From contig NC_014931.1 of NCBI RefSeq assembly GCF_000184745.1, positions 5,704,001 to 5,768,000 of the forward strand: a DNA stretch of 64,000 nt, written 5' to 3'. The DNA is from Variovorax paradoxus EPS. GTDB lineage: Bacteria; Pseudomonadota; Gammaproteobacteria; Burkholderiales; Burkholderiaceae_C. A program made the translations under genes and the position numbers. Within the stretch, counting starts at the first letter, position 1. Every line of letters begins with the position of its first letter. Of this stretch, positions 8,825-19,244 are shown in pieces. The notes below the pieces were generated by a model that was given only the letters and a program-made list of their open reading frames with translations, did no database searches and was not told the origin of the DNA.

Positions 8825-9271
8825 CTACTCGTTGATCTCCGGCTCCACCAGCCTCGCGAGATTCCGCAGCGACTCTTGCCAGCCGAGATAGCAGGCTTCC
8901 ACCGGGATCACCTCGGGCAGCCCTTCCTGGACGATGCTCAGTTCCGTGCCGACCGACACCTGTTTCAGCGTGACCGTCACCTGAACCTTCCCCGGCAGGT
9001 TCGGATCGTCGAAAACGTCGGTGTAGCGCAGCCGTTCGTTCGGCACGAGTTCCAGGTATTCGCCGCCGAACGAATGGCTCTTGCCCGTGGTGAAGTTCGT
9101 GAACGACATCTTGTACTTGCCGCCCACCTTGGCCTCCATCTCGTGGACCTTGCCCGTGAAGCCATTGGGCGGCAGCCACCGCGCCTTGGCGTCTGCGTCG
9201 AGAAATGCCCGATAGACCTTTTCGGGTTTTGCGGCAAGGACGCGATGCAACCTGACTGTGTTGGTGCTCAT
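8825..9271 (-). CDS. SRPBCC/AHSA1-family protein
   Basis: A 148-aa protein of the START-like AHSA1 family: an N-terminal segment VRLHRVLAAKPEKVYRAF, the central WLPPNGF and G-rich beta strands, and a C-terminal helix GWQESLRNLARLVE. Such domains bind hydrophobic ligands; no specific ligand can be assigned. I start at MSTNTV, preceded by AAGGAAG, rather than further upstream. It lies just downstream of a small HTH gene on the same strand. Confidence 0.8.
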   Translation of the reverse strand: MSTNTVRLHRVLAAKPEKVYRAFLDADAKARWLPPNGFTGKVHEMEAKVGGKYKMSFTNFTTGKSHSFGGEYLELVPNERLRYTDVFDDPNLPGKVQVTVTLKQVSVGTELSIVQEGLPEVIPVEACYLGWQESLRNLARLVEPEINE

Positions 9272-9379
9272 GGTTCTTCCTTTCGAAACCGTGAGCCTAC
9301 GGACATCCAACGTGCATCACAAGGACCGAGAAACCGTAGATCCTGCCAATCAATCGCCCTGGACGGGAGATGCTTCCTT

Positions 9380-9820
9380 CTACGCAGCTTCCAGCCGCTC
9401 GGCCACCTCGTGCTTGCCCAGCTCTCTGACCGCGGCGAGCTTCTCGAGCTGCGCCGCACGGGGCCGGGCCTTCCCCTGCTCCCAGTGATAGATCGTCTGG
9501 CCCGATACGCCCACGAGCTTTCCGTAGGACGCCGCGGAGAGATCGAGCCTGCTGCGGTGCGCAGCCAGCCGCGTTGCGCTGAACCGCCGCTTCGGACCGG
9601 CCTCGCCCGCCTCATCGGAATCTTCGGCGGGTGCGCGCCGCGTGGAGCCCTTGGCGGCGCGTCGCAATTCCTTTTCCAGCGCACTCACCTGTCGACGCAA
9701 TGCAGCAATCGAGGCGCGATGGTTGGCGGATGCCTTTTTGAGGATGTCGATCTCCGCGCGCACTTCTTTCCTGGCAACGCGTGAGATTTCGGCTTTGAGG
9801 ATGGATGCAATGTTTGGCAT
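9380..9820 (-). CDS. Helix-turn-helix (XRE-type) DNA-binding protein
   Basis: A 146-aa basic protein. An N-terminal helical region (about 1–55, KAEISRVARKEVRAEI) may form a coiled coil. An Ala/Lys/Arg-rich linker follows, then an XRE-like HTH at about residues 88–140 (RLDLSAASYGKLVGVSGQTIYHWEQGKARP). It probably represses a small local set of genes, possibly its own. Targets unknown. Confidence 0.75.
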   Translation of the reverse strand: MPNIASILKAEISRVARKEVRAEIDILKKASANHRASIAALRRQVSALEKELRRAAKGSTRRAPAEDSDEAGEAGPKRRFSATRLAAHRSRLDLSAASYGKLVGVSGQTIYHWEQGKARPRAAQLEKLAAVRELGKHEVAERLEAA

Positions 9821-9924
9821 GCCAGCATTGTGACCAAATCGTAAACGGCCTCGGTTATCAGGCCTTGTAAGCGCAACCGCAAGCTACCTAGGCCGGGGCC
9901 TGGACACGCGTTCGCACGATCCGT

Positions 9925-10371
9925 TCAAGGCACGCGCACATAGGCATCCGGCACGTACTTTTCCATGAGCGTCTGCGGCCGCGACGGCGGCGTGAAGCCG
10001 AACTTCGCGTAGAGCCCGTGCGCATCGCCGGTTGCCAGCATGAAGCGCCGCAGCCCCTGCAATTGCGGATGAGCCGTCACCGCCGCAATCAGCGCCGCGC
10101 TGCAACCCTTGCCGCGATGTTCCTTCAGCACGAACACGTCGACGAGGTAAGCGAAGGTCGCGAAGTCGGACACGACCCGCGCGAACGCGACTTGCGACTC
10201 GCCCAGAAAGCCGCCGAAGTTCAGCGAGTTGCGGATGGACGTGCGCACGGTCTCGATCGGAATCTGCCGCGCCCATGCCGACTCTTCCGACAGGAAGCGA
10301 TGGATGAGCGGCACGTCCAGGTCCTCGATCGCGGTGGAGATTCGAAGTTGATGGTCCATGTCCACGAGCAT
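9925..10371 (-). CDS. GNAT-family N-acetyltransferase
   Basis: A 148-aa acetyltransferase. The acetyl-CoA loop is VLKEHRGKGCSAALI, preceded by the beta-4 strand FAYLVDVFV and followed by LATGDAHGLYAKFGF, the usual C-terminal GNAT signature. The substrate is not predictable. The ATG at 10371 has AGGG 8 nt upstream; MDHQL at 10359 is the alternative. The gene diverges from the DUF2946 gene with about 70 bp between them. Confidence 0.82.
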   Translation of the reverse strand: MLVDMDHQLRISTAIEDLDVPLIHRFLSEESAWARQIPIETVRTSIRNSLNFGGFLGESQVAFARVVSDFATFAYLVDVFVLKEHRGKGCSAALIAAVTAHPQLQGLRRFMLATGDAHGLYAKFGFTPPSRPQTLMEKYVPDAYVRVP

Positions 10372-10442
10372 AAGCAAAGCCCTTTCATCCGCGAAGTGCA
10401 GGCACATGCCCCGGCCGTACCCGTCGCCGATAATCCGCGCCA

Positions 10443-10844
10443 ATGCCCACGCCCTTCCACGCCGCATCGAACAGGCACGCAGCCCACGCGGTCTTGCGGC
10501 GTCCGGGCTTGCCGCTGATCCGCTGGGCATTGCTGTGGTTCGCGCTCTCGCTCGGTGCAGCCATTGCCTCGCCGATGGTGCATCCGGTGTCGATGGAGCT
10601 GGTCTGCTCGGCCAGCGGTTCGGTCAAGGCCATCGTGCACACCGACGACGGCGCGCACGAGTTGGGCAGCGGTCACCTCGACTGCCCGCTGTGCGTGCTC
10701 GGCGGCGCACCGCCCGCAGCACCCGGCGTCTCGCTGCCAGCCGTCGTGCCCGAGGTCCACGCGGCCGCGCCGGTTGCGCACACGCACATCGCCGCCATCA
10801 CCGCAGCGCCGCCGCCGGCGCGCGGGCCTCCCGCTCTCTGCTGA
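10443..10844 (+). CDS. DUF2946 family protein (copper-cluster associated)
   Basis: A 133-aa protein with an N-terminal membrane segment or signal anchor (about 25–43) and the motif HLDCPLCV near residue 80, characteristic of DUF2946. The C-terminal part is rich in Ala, Pro and His. DUF2946 genes commonly sit beside copper chaperones and cytochrome oxidase assembly factors. Here it leads a same-strand set with SCO1 and PCu(A)C. A role in periplasmic copper handling is inferred from that context. Confidence 0.7.
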   Translation: MPTPFHAASNRHAAHAVLRRPGLPLIRWALLWFALSLGAAIASPMVHPVSMELVCSASGSVKAIVHTDDGAHELGSGHLDCPLCVLGGAPPAAPGVSLPAVVPEVHAAAPVAHTHIAAITAAPPPARGPPALC

Positions 10845-10956
10845 TTCGCTTCCGGTTCCTGCGCATGTGAGATGCCGCCTCGATGGTGGTTGCCGCACAT
10901 CGCGCGTTCCCGCCATTCATGCGCTCGCGTTCGCGCGACCGCCAGAGAGAGCTTTC

Positions 10957-11574
10957 ATGCACACGACACGACCTCGACAACTTTCACGCCGCCATCTGCT
11001 CATTGCCGGCGGCGGTCTCGCCGCGCTGTCCCTCGCCGCTTGCGACAAGGTACTGCCCGTGAGCTTCAACGGCATCGACATCACCGGCGCCAACTACGCG
11101 CAGGACTTTCGCCTGACCGACCCCGACGGCCGCGAGCGCACCGTGGCCGACTTCAAGGGCAAGGCCGTGATGCTGTTCTTCGGCTTCACGCAATGCCCCG
11201 ACGTCTGCCCCACCGCGCTGCTGCGAGCCGCCGAGATTCGCCACATGCTCGGCGCCGACGGCGAGCGCCTGCAGGTGATCTTCGTCACCGTCGATCCGGA
11301 GCGCGACACGCCCGTCGTGCTCAAGGCCTACACGAATGCTTTCGATCCGAGCTTCATCGGCCTCTACGGCGACCTGCAGAGAACCAGCGAAACGGCCAAG
11401 GCCTTCAAGGCCTACTACAAGAAAGTGCCCACCGGCGCTTCGTACACGATGGACCATTCGGCCTTCAGCTATGTGTACGACCCGCAAGGAAAGATCCGGC
11501 TGGTGCTGCGCCACGAACAAGGCGCGCCGGAATGCGCCGAAGACCTGCGCAAGATTCTCAAGACGACCGCCTGA
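10957..11574 (+). CDS. SCO1/SenC family copper-binding protein
   Basis: A 205-aa membrane-anchored thioredoxin-fold protein. The N-terminus has twin arginines (SRRHLL) and a lipobox ending at LAAC, so it is probably a lipoprotein. The copper ligands of the family are present: Cys80 and Cys84 in CPDVC, and His167 in MDHSAF. SCO proteins deliver copper to, or reduce, the CuA site of cytochrome c oxidase. It precedes a PCu(A)C chaperone gene by 45 bp. Confidence 0.92.
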   Translation: MHTTRPRQLSRRHLLIAGGGLAALSLAACDKVLPVSFNGIDITGANYAQDFRLTDPDGRERTVADFKGKAVMLFFGFTQCPDVCPTALLRAAEIRHMLGADGERLQVIFVTVDPERDTPVVLKAYTNAFDPSFIGLYGDLQRTSETAKAFKAYYKKVPTGASYTMDHSAFSYVYDPQGKIRLVLRHEQGAPECAEDLRKILKTTA

Positions 11575-11619
11575 ACTTCAGTTCAACCCGATCCATTCAC
11601 ATCCAAGGAGATTTCTCTC

Positions 11620-12105
11620 ATGACGAACATGACCCCCATCGCCCGCATCCTCGCCCTCTCCGCCGCTTCGTTCCTCGTGGCTACTGCGCACGCGCAAGTC
11701 ACGGTCAAGGAGGCGTGGGTCCGCGCGACCGTGCCGCAGCAGCAGGCCACCGGCGCATTCATGCAGATCAGCGCCGCGAAGGACACGAAGCTCATCTCGG
11801 CCAGCTCGCCCGTGACGCCGGTCGTCGAGGTGCACGAAATGGCGATGCAAGACGGTGTGATGCGCATGCGGCAGGTGCCCTCGGTCGTGCTGCCCGCGGG
11901 CAAGACCGTGGAGCTCAAGCCCGGTGGCTATCACGTGATGCTGCTCGACCTCAAGCAGCAGGTGAAGGAAGGCGACACGGTGCCGCTCACGCTGGTGTTC
12001 GAAGGCCAGGACGGCAAGCGCGAAACGCTGGAGGTGAAGGCGCCGGTGCGCGCGCTCAACAGCGCGGCCAAGCCTGCAGCCGCGCATGGCGAGCACAAGC
12101 ACTGA
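11620..12105 (+). CDS. Periplasmic copper chaperone PCu(A)C
   Basis: A 161-aa protein with a signal peptide ending in AHAQ. The copper motif H-X10-M-X21-H-X-M is met exactly by His72, Met83, His105 and Met107. PCu(A)C binds Cu(I) in the periplasm and works with SCO proteins to metallate cytochrome oxidase. An AAGGAG ribosome site precedes the ATG. It is the last gene of the copper set. Confidence 0.93.
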   Translation: MTNMTPIARILALSAASFLVATAHAQVTVKEAWVRATVPQQQATGAFMQISAAKDTKLISASSPVTPVVEVHEMAMQDGVMRMRQVPSVVLPAGKTVELKPGGYHVMLLDLKQQVKEGDTVPLTLVFEGQDGKRETLEVKAPVRALNSAAKPAAAHGEHKH

Positions 12106-12374
12106 GCGACGTTGCAAGAGATGAATCGCCGGTCACCGCGCACGAACGGCCGGCGATGTTACCCAAGACCGCCGCGTATCGCACAAGAAATCTGCTGAGG
12201 ATTTCCCCCTATGCCGAGCCCGAACCCGCCGATTTGCGCAGCCGGCATTTCCCGCCGGCCGAAGGGCTGCTCATTCAACAGGCAACGTGGTGGGAAGGCC
12301 CGTCAATGCTCGCTTTGAAGGGCGCCCTCCTCCGGCAACCCACAGAGTTGTCCACAGAAAAAACGAACAAGTCA

Positions 12375-14015
<1,641 letters not shown>

Positions 14016-14191
14016 GTTCTTGTCTCCTGTGCGCCAACGGGAATCTCATGCAGCGGCCGGCTGCATCGTAGGCAGCAGCCTTCGCACGCCACATCGTCGG
14101 AACGGACGATTGAGCACCCCGGGGTTGTCCCTAGCATGGGCCTCGTTCAAGATGAATCCATCCCGCCCTCTTCCGAAATGAAAGCCAAAGC

Positions 14192-14863
14192 ATGAACGTG
14201 TACGAAGCCATTGCGAGCCGTCGATCGGTGCGCGAATTTTTGAGCACGCCCGTGGCGCCCGACGCCATCCGCCGCGTGCTGAAGGAAGCCTTGCGCGCAC
14301 CATCGGGCGGCAACCTGCAGCCCTGGCACCTGCATGTAGTGGGCGGCGAGCGGCTCGACGAACTCAAGTCGATCATGCGCACCCGCGTGCAGGAAATGCC
14401 GACCGGCGAAGGCACCGAATACGACATCTACCCGCGCGAGCTCGTTGCGCCGTATCGCGACCGACGCTTCGCGGTCGGCGAGGCGATGTATGCGCGCCTG
14501 GGCGTTCCGCGCGAGGACAAGGTGGCTCGGCGCGAATGGTTTGCGCGCAACTACCAGTTCTTCGGCGCGCCGCTCGCGCTGTTCTGCACGGTCGACCGCC
14601 GCATGGGCCGGCCGCAGTGGTCCGACCTCGGGATGATGTTGCAGAACGTCATGCTGCTCCTGCGCGCCGAGGGCCTGGACAGCTGCCCGCAGGAATGCTG
14701 GGCGATGTACCCGCAGACCATCGGCAAGTTCATCGCGCTGCCGCCCGAGCGCATGCTGTTCACCGGCATGGCCATCGGCTACGCGGACCGGAGCAAGCCG
14801 CTGGATGCGCTGGTGACGGAGCGCGCGCCGCTGGATGAAGTGGCCGAATTCATCGGCATCTGA
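14192..14863 (+). CDS. Nitroreductase family protein
   Basis: A 223-aa FMN-dependent nitroreductase fold: the N-terminal FMN-phosphate motif SRRSVREF, APSGGNLQPW for flavin contacts, and the C-terminal GMAIGYAD. These enzymes reduce nitro, quinone or enone compounds with NAD(P)H. The physiological substrate is unknown. It diverges from the acyl-CoA ligase gene. Confidence 0.9.
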   Translation: MNVYEAIASRRSVREFLSTPVAPDAIRRVLKEALRAPSGGNLQPWHLHVVGGERLDELKSIMRTRVQEMPTGEGTEYDIYPRELVAPYRDRRFAVGEAMYARLGVPREDKVARREWFARNYQFFGAPLALFCTVDRRMGRPQWSDLGMMLQNVMLLLRAEGLDSCPQECWAMYPQTIGKFIALPPERMLFTGMAIGYADRSKPLDALVTERAPLDEVAEFIGI

Positions 14864-14927
14864 TTGACGGACATCGGCGGAGGGAACGAATCCTGCTTGG
14901 CCGGAGGAAACCTCGGAACTCCCTTTC

Positions 14928-15722
14928 ATGCTCATCGCCCAGATCTCCGATCCTCACGTTCGGCCCGCCGGCCAGCTGTACCAGGGCGTGGTCGATTCGA
15001 ACCGGATGTTCGAAGAGGCCATCGCGCACCTGCATGCGCTCGACCGGCGGCCCGACCTGGTGCTGCTGACGGGCGACCTCGTCGATGAAGGTCGCTCTGA
15101 GGAATACGCGGAAGCCCGCCGCCTGCTGGCAAAGCTCTCGATTCCTTACCTCGTCATCCCCGGCAACCACGACCATCGCGAGAACTTCCGCACCGCCTTC
15201 GCGGACCACGCCTACCTGCCCGCGACGGGCGCATTGCACTATTGCATCGACACGCACCCGGTGCGCATCGTCGCGCTCGACTCCTGCATTCCCGGTCTTC
15301 ACCACGGCCACGTCGATGCCGAGGGCCTCGCATGGCTGCAACGCACGCTCGAAGCCGACCGCGAGAAGCCGACGCTGCTGATGCTGCACCACCCACCGTT
15401 CACCAGCGGCATTCCGTACATGGACAGCTATCGGTACATCGATACCGCGCCGCTCGAAGCCATCGTGCGAAGCGTCGGCAACATCGAGCGCGTGCTCTGC
15501 GGGCACGTGCATCGCACGATGCTCAAGCGCTGGGCGGGTACCGTCGTCTGTTCATGCCCGAGCAGCACGACCGAGATCGCGCTGCAGTTGGCGCCGGATG
15601 CGGCACCCGCGTCGTACCTGGGGCGGCCGGGTTGCATGCTGCATCTGTGGAATGAGGCAGAGGGCATGGTGAGCCACGTGAGCCATATCGGAAAGATGGA
15701 CGGGCCGTATCCGTTTGCGTGA
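14928..15722 (+). CDS. Calcineurin-like phosphodiesterase (CpdA/GpdQ-like)
   Basis: A 264-aa class III phosphodiesterase. All metal motifs are in order: D-x-H in ISDPHV, GDLVDEG, GNHDH, HHPPF and GHVHR. Close families hydrolyse 3',5'-cAMP (CpdA) or glycerophosphodiesters (GpdQ); the sequence alone does not decide. The start ATG lies about 65 bp after the nitroreductase gene, so they may be co-transcribed. Confidence 0.85.
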   Translation: MLIAQISDPHVRPAGQLYQGVVDSNRMFEEAIAHLHALDRRPDLVLLTGDLVDEGRSEEYAEARRLLAKLSIPYLVIPGNHDHRENFRTAFADHAYLPATGALHYCIDTHPVRIVALDSCIPGLHHGHVDAEGLAWLQRTLEADREKPTLLMLHHPPFTSGIPYMDSYRYIDTAPLEAIVRSVGNIERVLCGHVHRTMLKRWAGTVVCSCPSSTTEIALQLAPDAAPASYLGRPGCMLHLWNEAEGMVSHVSHIGKMDGPYPFA

Positions 15723-15867
15723 CGTTGGCGCTCGGCGTCGCAAACGCATCGTCTTTCCGCTCCGCCGCGCGATGCTGCATCTGCACTTCGACAACGACAC
15801 CTGTGGCTGGTCAATGGGCTGGCTGCCATCATCTGCGTCGGACCACCAACATTCAGGGCATCGCACC

Positions 15868-16314
15868 ATGGGCTTCAGCATCTACTACACCGCGAAGCGA
15901 AACACACCGCTGACCCCCATCGAAACGCAGCGCATCGACGCGATCGTGCAGGCGTTCGACGTCACCGCAGAGATCGAGCGCTATGCCCATACCAACAAGG
16001 GCCTCAACTGGGAAAGCTTCACTCTCTACGAGGCGTCGCGGCTCACCGGCGACGATGTGCTGTCAGGTGCCACAGCCCTTCCCGACAACAAGCCGTTCGC
16101 CATGCACAAGGGCGCGCGCCACTGGGTCGATTGCCTCAACCGCATTCGCCGCGAAGTGCTCGCCGATGCCAAATGGAGCGTGCAGATCGAAGACGACGCG
16201 CTGCTGTGGGACGACAAGCACGGCTGGCACGACAAGGCATCGGACGGGCTCGCATCGCTGTGGCTCGGCTGCTTGCTGAGTTCCCCGTTCCGGCTGTTTT
16301 CCCGGGGCGCGTGA
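15868..16314 (+). CDS. Conserved hypothetical protein
   Basis: A 148-aa soluble protein with no domain I recognise and no signal peptide. It begins MGFSIYYTAKR and contains a mid-region rich in charged residues with several Trp (WESF, HWVDC, WSVQIED). The ATG at 15868 is chosen because upstream residues look non-coding; only a weak AGGG precedes it. Isolated between the phosphodiesterase and another hypothetical gene. Confidence 0.6.
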   Translation: MGFSIYYTAKRNTPLTPIETQRIDAIVQAFDVTAEIERYAHTNKGLNWESFTLYEASRLTGDDVLSGATALPDNKPFAMHKGARHWVDCLNRIRREVLADAKWSVQIEDDALLWDDKHGWHDKASDGLASLWLGCLLSSPFRLFSRGA

Positions 16315-16506
16315 ACCGCTGACTGCTACCTTCAGTATCGCCAACCGATACTTTTTGCCTTTGCCCGTGGGCCGGCCGAGCCGCGCCGTTACAGTCGCCG
16401 CGCCCGATTTTTCCGTCTGGAATCACTTGGGCCTAACCCGCCCCCGATCCTGCGCCGACCCTTCGGCGCCCTGGGGCGAACGCGAACGCAGACACCCGAA
16501 GCACCC

Positions 16507-16989
16507 ATGTCGCTGGTCAAAAAAGCAATCGAAGAACACAAGGCCGCGATCGCCGCACGTGCCGCCAGCAAGGCGGCGGCCGCCGTCAATACGCAGGTCG
16601 CGCGCGATGCATTTCTCTCGGAGTTCAAGGCGCGGGTCGAAGCAGGCGTGAGACCGCTGCTCGACGCCTTCGCCTCCGACCTCGTCGCCTCACGGCACGA
16701 TGCGCTCGTCGACGACGACCTCGCCAACCCCTACAAGCCCTACATCTCGGTGCGCTTCTCGCCGGTCGCCGGTGTGAAGCTTGAAGACCTCGCTTCGCGC
16801 GAGTCGGTCTTCACGCTGCGCGCCTTCGCGGCGACACGGCAGGTGCACCACGTGTCTTCCTACGACCAGCGCTCGGGCGAGCACGGCGTCACGCACGAGG
16901 CGCTGGGCATCGAGTCGGTGAATCCGTCGCGCGTCGAGCGCGGTTTCGAGGAGTGCCTGCGGGCCGCGCTGAAGGCCTGGCAGGCCTGA
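16507..16989 (+). CDS. Conserved hypothetical protein
   Basis: A 160-aa protein. The N-terminal about 45 residues are Ala/Lys-rich and probably helical (AIEEHKAAIAARAASKAA). The rest is a mixed fold with YKPYISVRFSP. No signal peptide, membrane segment or known motif is visible. It ends about 30 bp before a REP-like hairpin. Confidence 0.6.
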   Translation: MSLVKKAIEEHKAAIAARAASKAAAAVNTQVARDAFLSEFKARVEAGVRPLLDAFASDLVASRHDALVDDDLANPYKPYISVRFSPVAGVKLEDLASRESVFTLRAFAATRQVHHVSSYDQRSGEHGVTHEALGIESVNPSRVERGFEECLRAALKAWQA

Positions 16990-17018
16990 TACCGGGTCGC
17001 GTTCGAAAGAGTAGAGAT

Positions 17019-17078
17019 CCGTTCACGCTGAGCTTGTCGAAGCGCCGCGCGAGGCTTCGACGAGCTCAGCCCGAACGG
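17019..17078. repeat. REP-like inverted repeat (60 bp)
   Basis: Two 25-nt arms (17019–17043 and 17054–17078) pair at 22 of 25 positions around a 10-nt loop. The core GAGCTTGTCGAAGC resembles a repeat family I recall as widespread between genes in proteobacteria. It lies between convergent genes, where it may protect or end transcripts. Confidence 0.7.
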
Positions 17079-17140
17079 TTTTGGCAAGATCGAACGCGAT
17101 TCCGTATGCCGTTCTCGCGCGGGCCGCCGCCCGTCCTCGC

Positions 17141-18319
17141 TCAGAGCCGCTCGATGATCGTCACGTTCGCCATGCCACCGCCTTCGCACATCGTCTGCAG
17201 CCCATAGCGCTTGCCGCGCTGCGCGAGCGCGTGAACCAGCGTGGTCATCAGCTTGGTGCCCGAGGCGCCCAGCGGATGACCCAGAGCGATCGCGCCGCCA
17301 TTCACGTTCAGGCGTTCCGGATCGGCACCCAATGCCTGCAGCCAGGCCAGCGGCACCGGTGCGAAGGCTTCGTTGACCTCGTACAGGTCGATGTCCTCGA
17401 TCTTCATGCCTGCCTTCTTCAAGGCGCGCTGCGTCGCTGGCAGCGGCGCCTCCAGCATGATCACCGGGTCGTGTCCCATCACGCTCATGTGGTGGATGCG
17501 CGCGAGCGGCTTCACGCCCAGCGCCTTGAGGCCGCGCTCATTCACCACCATCACGCCGCTCGCGCCGTCGCAGATCTGGCTCGCGGTGGCCGCGGTGCAG
17601 CGGCCGCCTTCGGCGATGAGCTTCACGCCGGCGATGCTCTCCAGCGTGGCTTCATAGCGGATGCCTTCGTCGGTGGTGTGCATGTCGCCCGGCTCGGTGC
17701 CGTCGTTCAGGCGCGCGGCCACGGGCACGATCTCGGTGTCGAACAGGCCCGCCTTCGTCGCGGCGATGGCGTTGCGGTGGCTGCGCAGCGCGTAGGCGTC
17801 GAGCTCGGATTTCTCGATGCCGTAGTTCTTCGCGATCATCTCGGCGCCGGTGAACTGGCTGAACTGGATGTCGGGGTAGCGCTTCTGCATGAGCGGGCTC
17901 ACGTAGAAGCCCAGGCCGTTCTTCATCGGCAGGATGTTCGGCGTGCCCATGGGCACGCGCGTCATGCTCTCGACGCCGGCGGCGATCACGATGTCCATGC
18001 TGCCCGACATCACGGCCTGCGCCGCGAAGTGCAGCGCCTGCTGCGACGAGCCGCACTGCCGGTCGACCGAGGTGGCCGGCACTGACTCGGGCAGCCGCGA
18101 GGCCAGCACCGCGTTGCGCGCGATGTTCGAGGCCTGCTCGCCGACCTGGCCGACGCAGCCCATGATGACGTCTTCGACCTGCGCCGGATCGACATCGGTG
18201 CGCTCGACCAGCGCGTTGAGCACCTGCGCGGCGAGGTCGGCGGGGTGCCAGCCGGACAGGCGGCCGTTGCGGCGGCCGCCTGCGGTACGGGCGGCGGCGA
18301 CGATAAAGGCTTCAGGCAT
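17141..18319 (-). CDS. Acetyl-CoA acyltransferase (thiolase)
   Basis: A 392-aa thiolase with the full catalytic set: nucleophile Cys89 in VDRQCGSS, His348 in LGHPLGASG and the second Cys378 in MCEGGG. It cleaves 3-ketoacyl-CoA to acetyl-CoA plus a shortened acyl-CoA, or runs in reverse. It lies 35 bp downstream of an SDR dehydrogenase gene, so the pair performs the last two steps of a beta-oxidation turn. Confidence 0.92.
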   Translation of the reverse strand: MPEAFIVAAARTAGGRRNGRLSGWHPADLAAQVLNALVERTDVDPAQVEDVIMGCVGQVGEQASNIARNAVLASRLPESVPATSVDRQCGSSQQALHFAAQAVMSGSMDIVIAAGVESMTRVPMGTPNILPMKNGLGFYVSPLMQKRYPDIQFSQFTGAEMIAKNYGIEKSELDAYALRSHRNAIAATKAGLFDTEIVPVAARLNDGTEPGDMHTTDEGIRYEATLESIAGVKLIAEGGRCTAATASQICDGASGVMVVNERGLKALGVKPLARIHHMSVMGHDPVIMLEAPLPATQRALKKAGMKIEDIDLYEVNEAFAPVPLAWLQALGADPERLNVNGGAIALGHPLGASGTKLMTTLVHALAQRGKRYGLQTMCEGGGMANVTIIERL

Positions 18320-18354
18320 TCGGGTCTCCAGTCGTTGGTTTGCGAAAGATTGTC

Positions 18355-19137
18355 TTACCGCGGCGCCATGCGGATGGCACCGTCCAGCCGCACGCTCTCG
18401 CCATTGAAATAGCCGTTGGTGATCATCAGCTCGGCCAACGTTGCGTACTCCGCCGGATTGCCCAGGCGCTTCGGGAACGGCACCGAGGCCGCAAGCGCCG
18501 CCTTCACGTTGTCCGGCGCGCCCTGCAAAAGCGGCGTGTCGAAGATGCCCGGCAGGATCGTGTTCACGCGGATGCCCTCGCTCATCAGGTCGCGCGCAAT
18601 CGGCAGCGTCATGCCGACGATGCCGGCCTTCGACGCGGTGTAGGCCGCCTGCCCCATCTGCCCGTCCTGCGCGGCCACCGAGGCCGTGTTGACGATTGCG
18701 CCGCGCTCTCCGTCCTGCAGCATGTCGAGCGTCAACATGCCGGCCGCCGACTTGGCGATGCAGCGGAAGGTGCCTACGAGGTTGATCTGGATGATGCGGT
18801 CGAAGTTGGCGAGCGGAAAGTGCTTGATCTCGCCCGTGGCCTTGTCGCGGCTCGCGGTCTTCACTGCATTGCCGGTGCCGGCGCAGTTGACCAGCACCCG
18901 CTCCTGCCCATGTGCCGCGCGGGCCTTGGCGAAGGCGGCATCGACCTGCTCTTCGGAGGTCACGTCGACCTTGCAGAACACGCCGCCCAGCTCCTTGGCG
19001 AGCGCCTCGCCCTGCTCCTCGTTGAGGTCGAACAGCGCGACCTTCACGCCGTGGCTGGCCAGGCGGCGCGCGGTGGCGGCGCCCAGGCCCGAGGCGGCGC
19101 CGGTGACGACGGCGGAAATACTGGCATCGAGTTGCAT
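18355..19137 (-). CDS. SDR-family 3-hydroxyacyl-CoA dehydrogenase (HSD17B10-like)
   Basis: A 260-aa short-chain dehydrogenase. The cofactor motif is TGAASGLG (12–19), with the family NAG site altered to NCAGTG (84–89). The catalytic set is Ser153, Tyr166 and Lys170 in YTASK. The Asp in FDLNEE (about residue 37) favours NAD. The architecture resembles human HSD10 and bacterial 3-hydroxyacyl-CoA dehydrogenases of this type. The thiolase next to it supports a role in acyl-CoA oxidation. Confidence 0.87.
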   Translation of the reverse strand: MQLDASISAVVTGAASGLGAATARRLASHGVKVALFDLNEEQGEALAKELGGVFCKVDVTSEEQVDAAFAKARAAHGQERVLVNCAGTGNAVKTASRDKATGEIKHFPLANFDRIIQINLVGTFRCIAKSAAGMLTLDMLQDGERGAIVNTASVAAQDGQMGQAAYTASKAGIVGMTLPIARDLMSEGIRVNTILPGIFDTPLLQGAPDNVKAALAASVPFPKRLGNPAEYATLAELMITNGYFNGESVRLDGAIRMAPR

Positions 19138-19244
19138 CTTGGGGTGTCTCCGGAAGGTTGTTCGAAAACCAGTTTAGGCAGCAGAATCACCCGCCGGAAT
19201 CGTCGGAAGCGACGGAATTTCAAGGCGCTCACTCCCCGTTTGCG

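Noticed and set aside
12348..12356. DnaA-box-like TTGTCCACA near 12.35 kb
   Set aside because: A single degenerate site with no cluster of boxes, no AT-rich unwinding region and no dnaA or dnaN nearby; not an origin.
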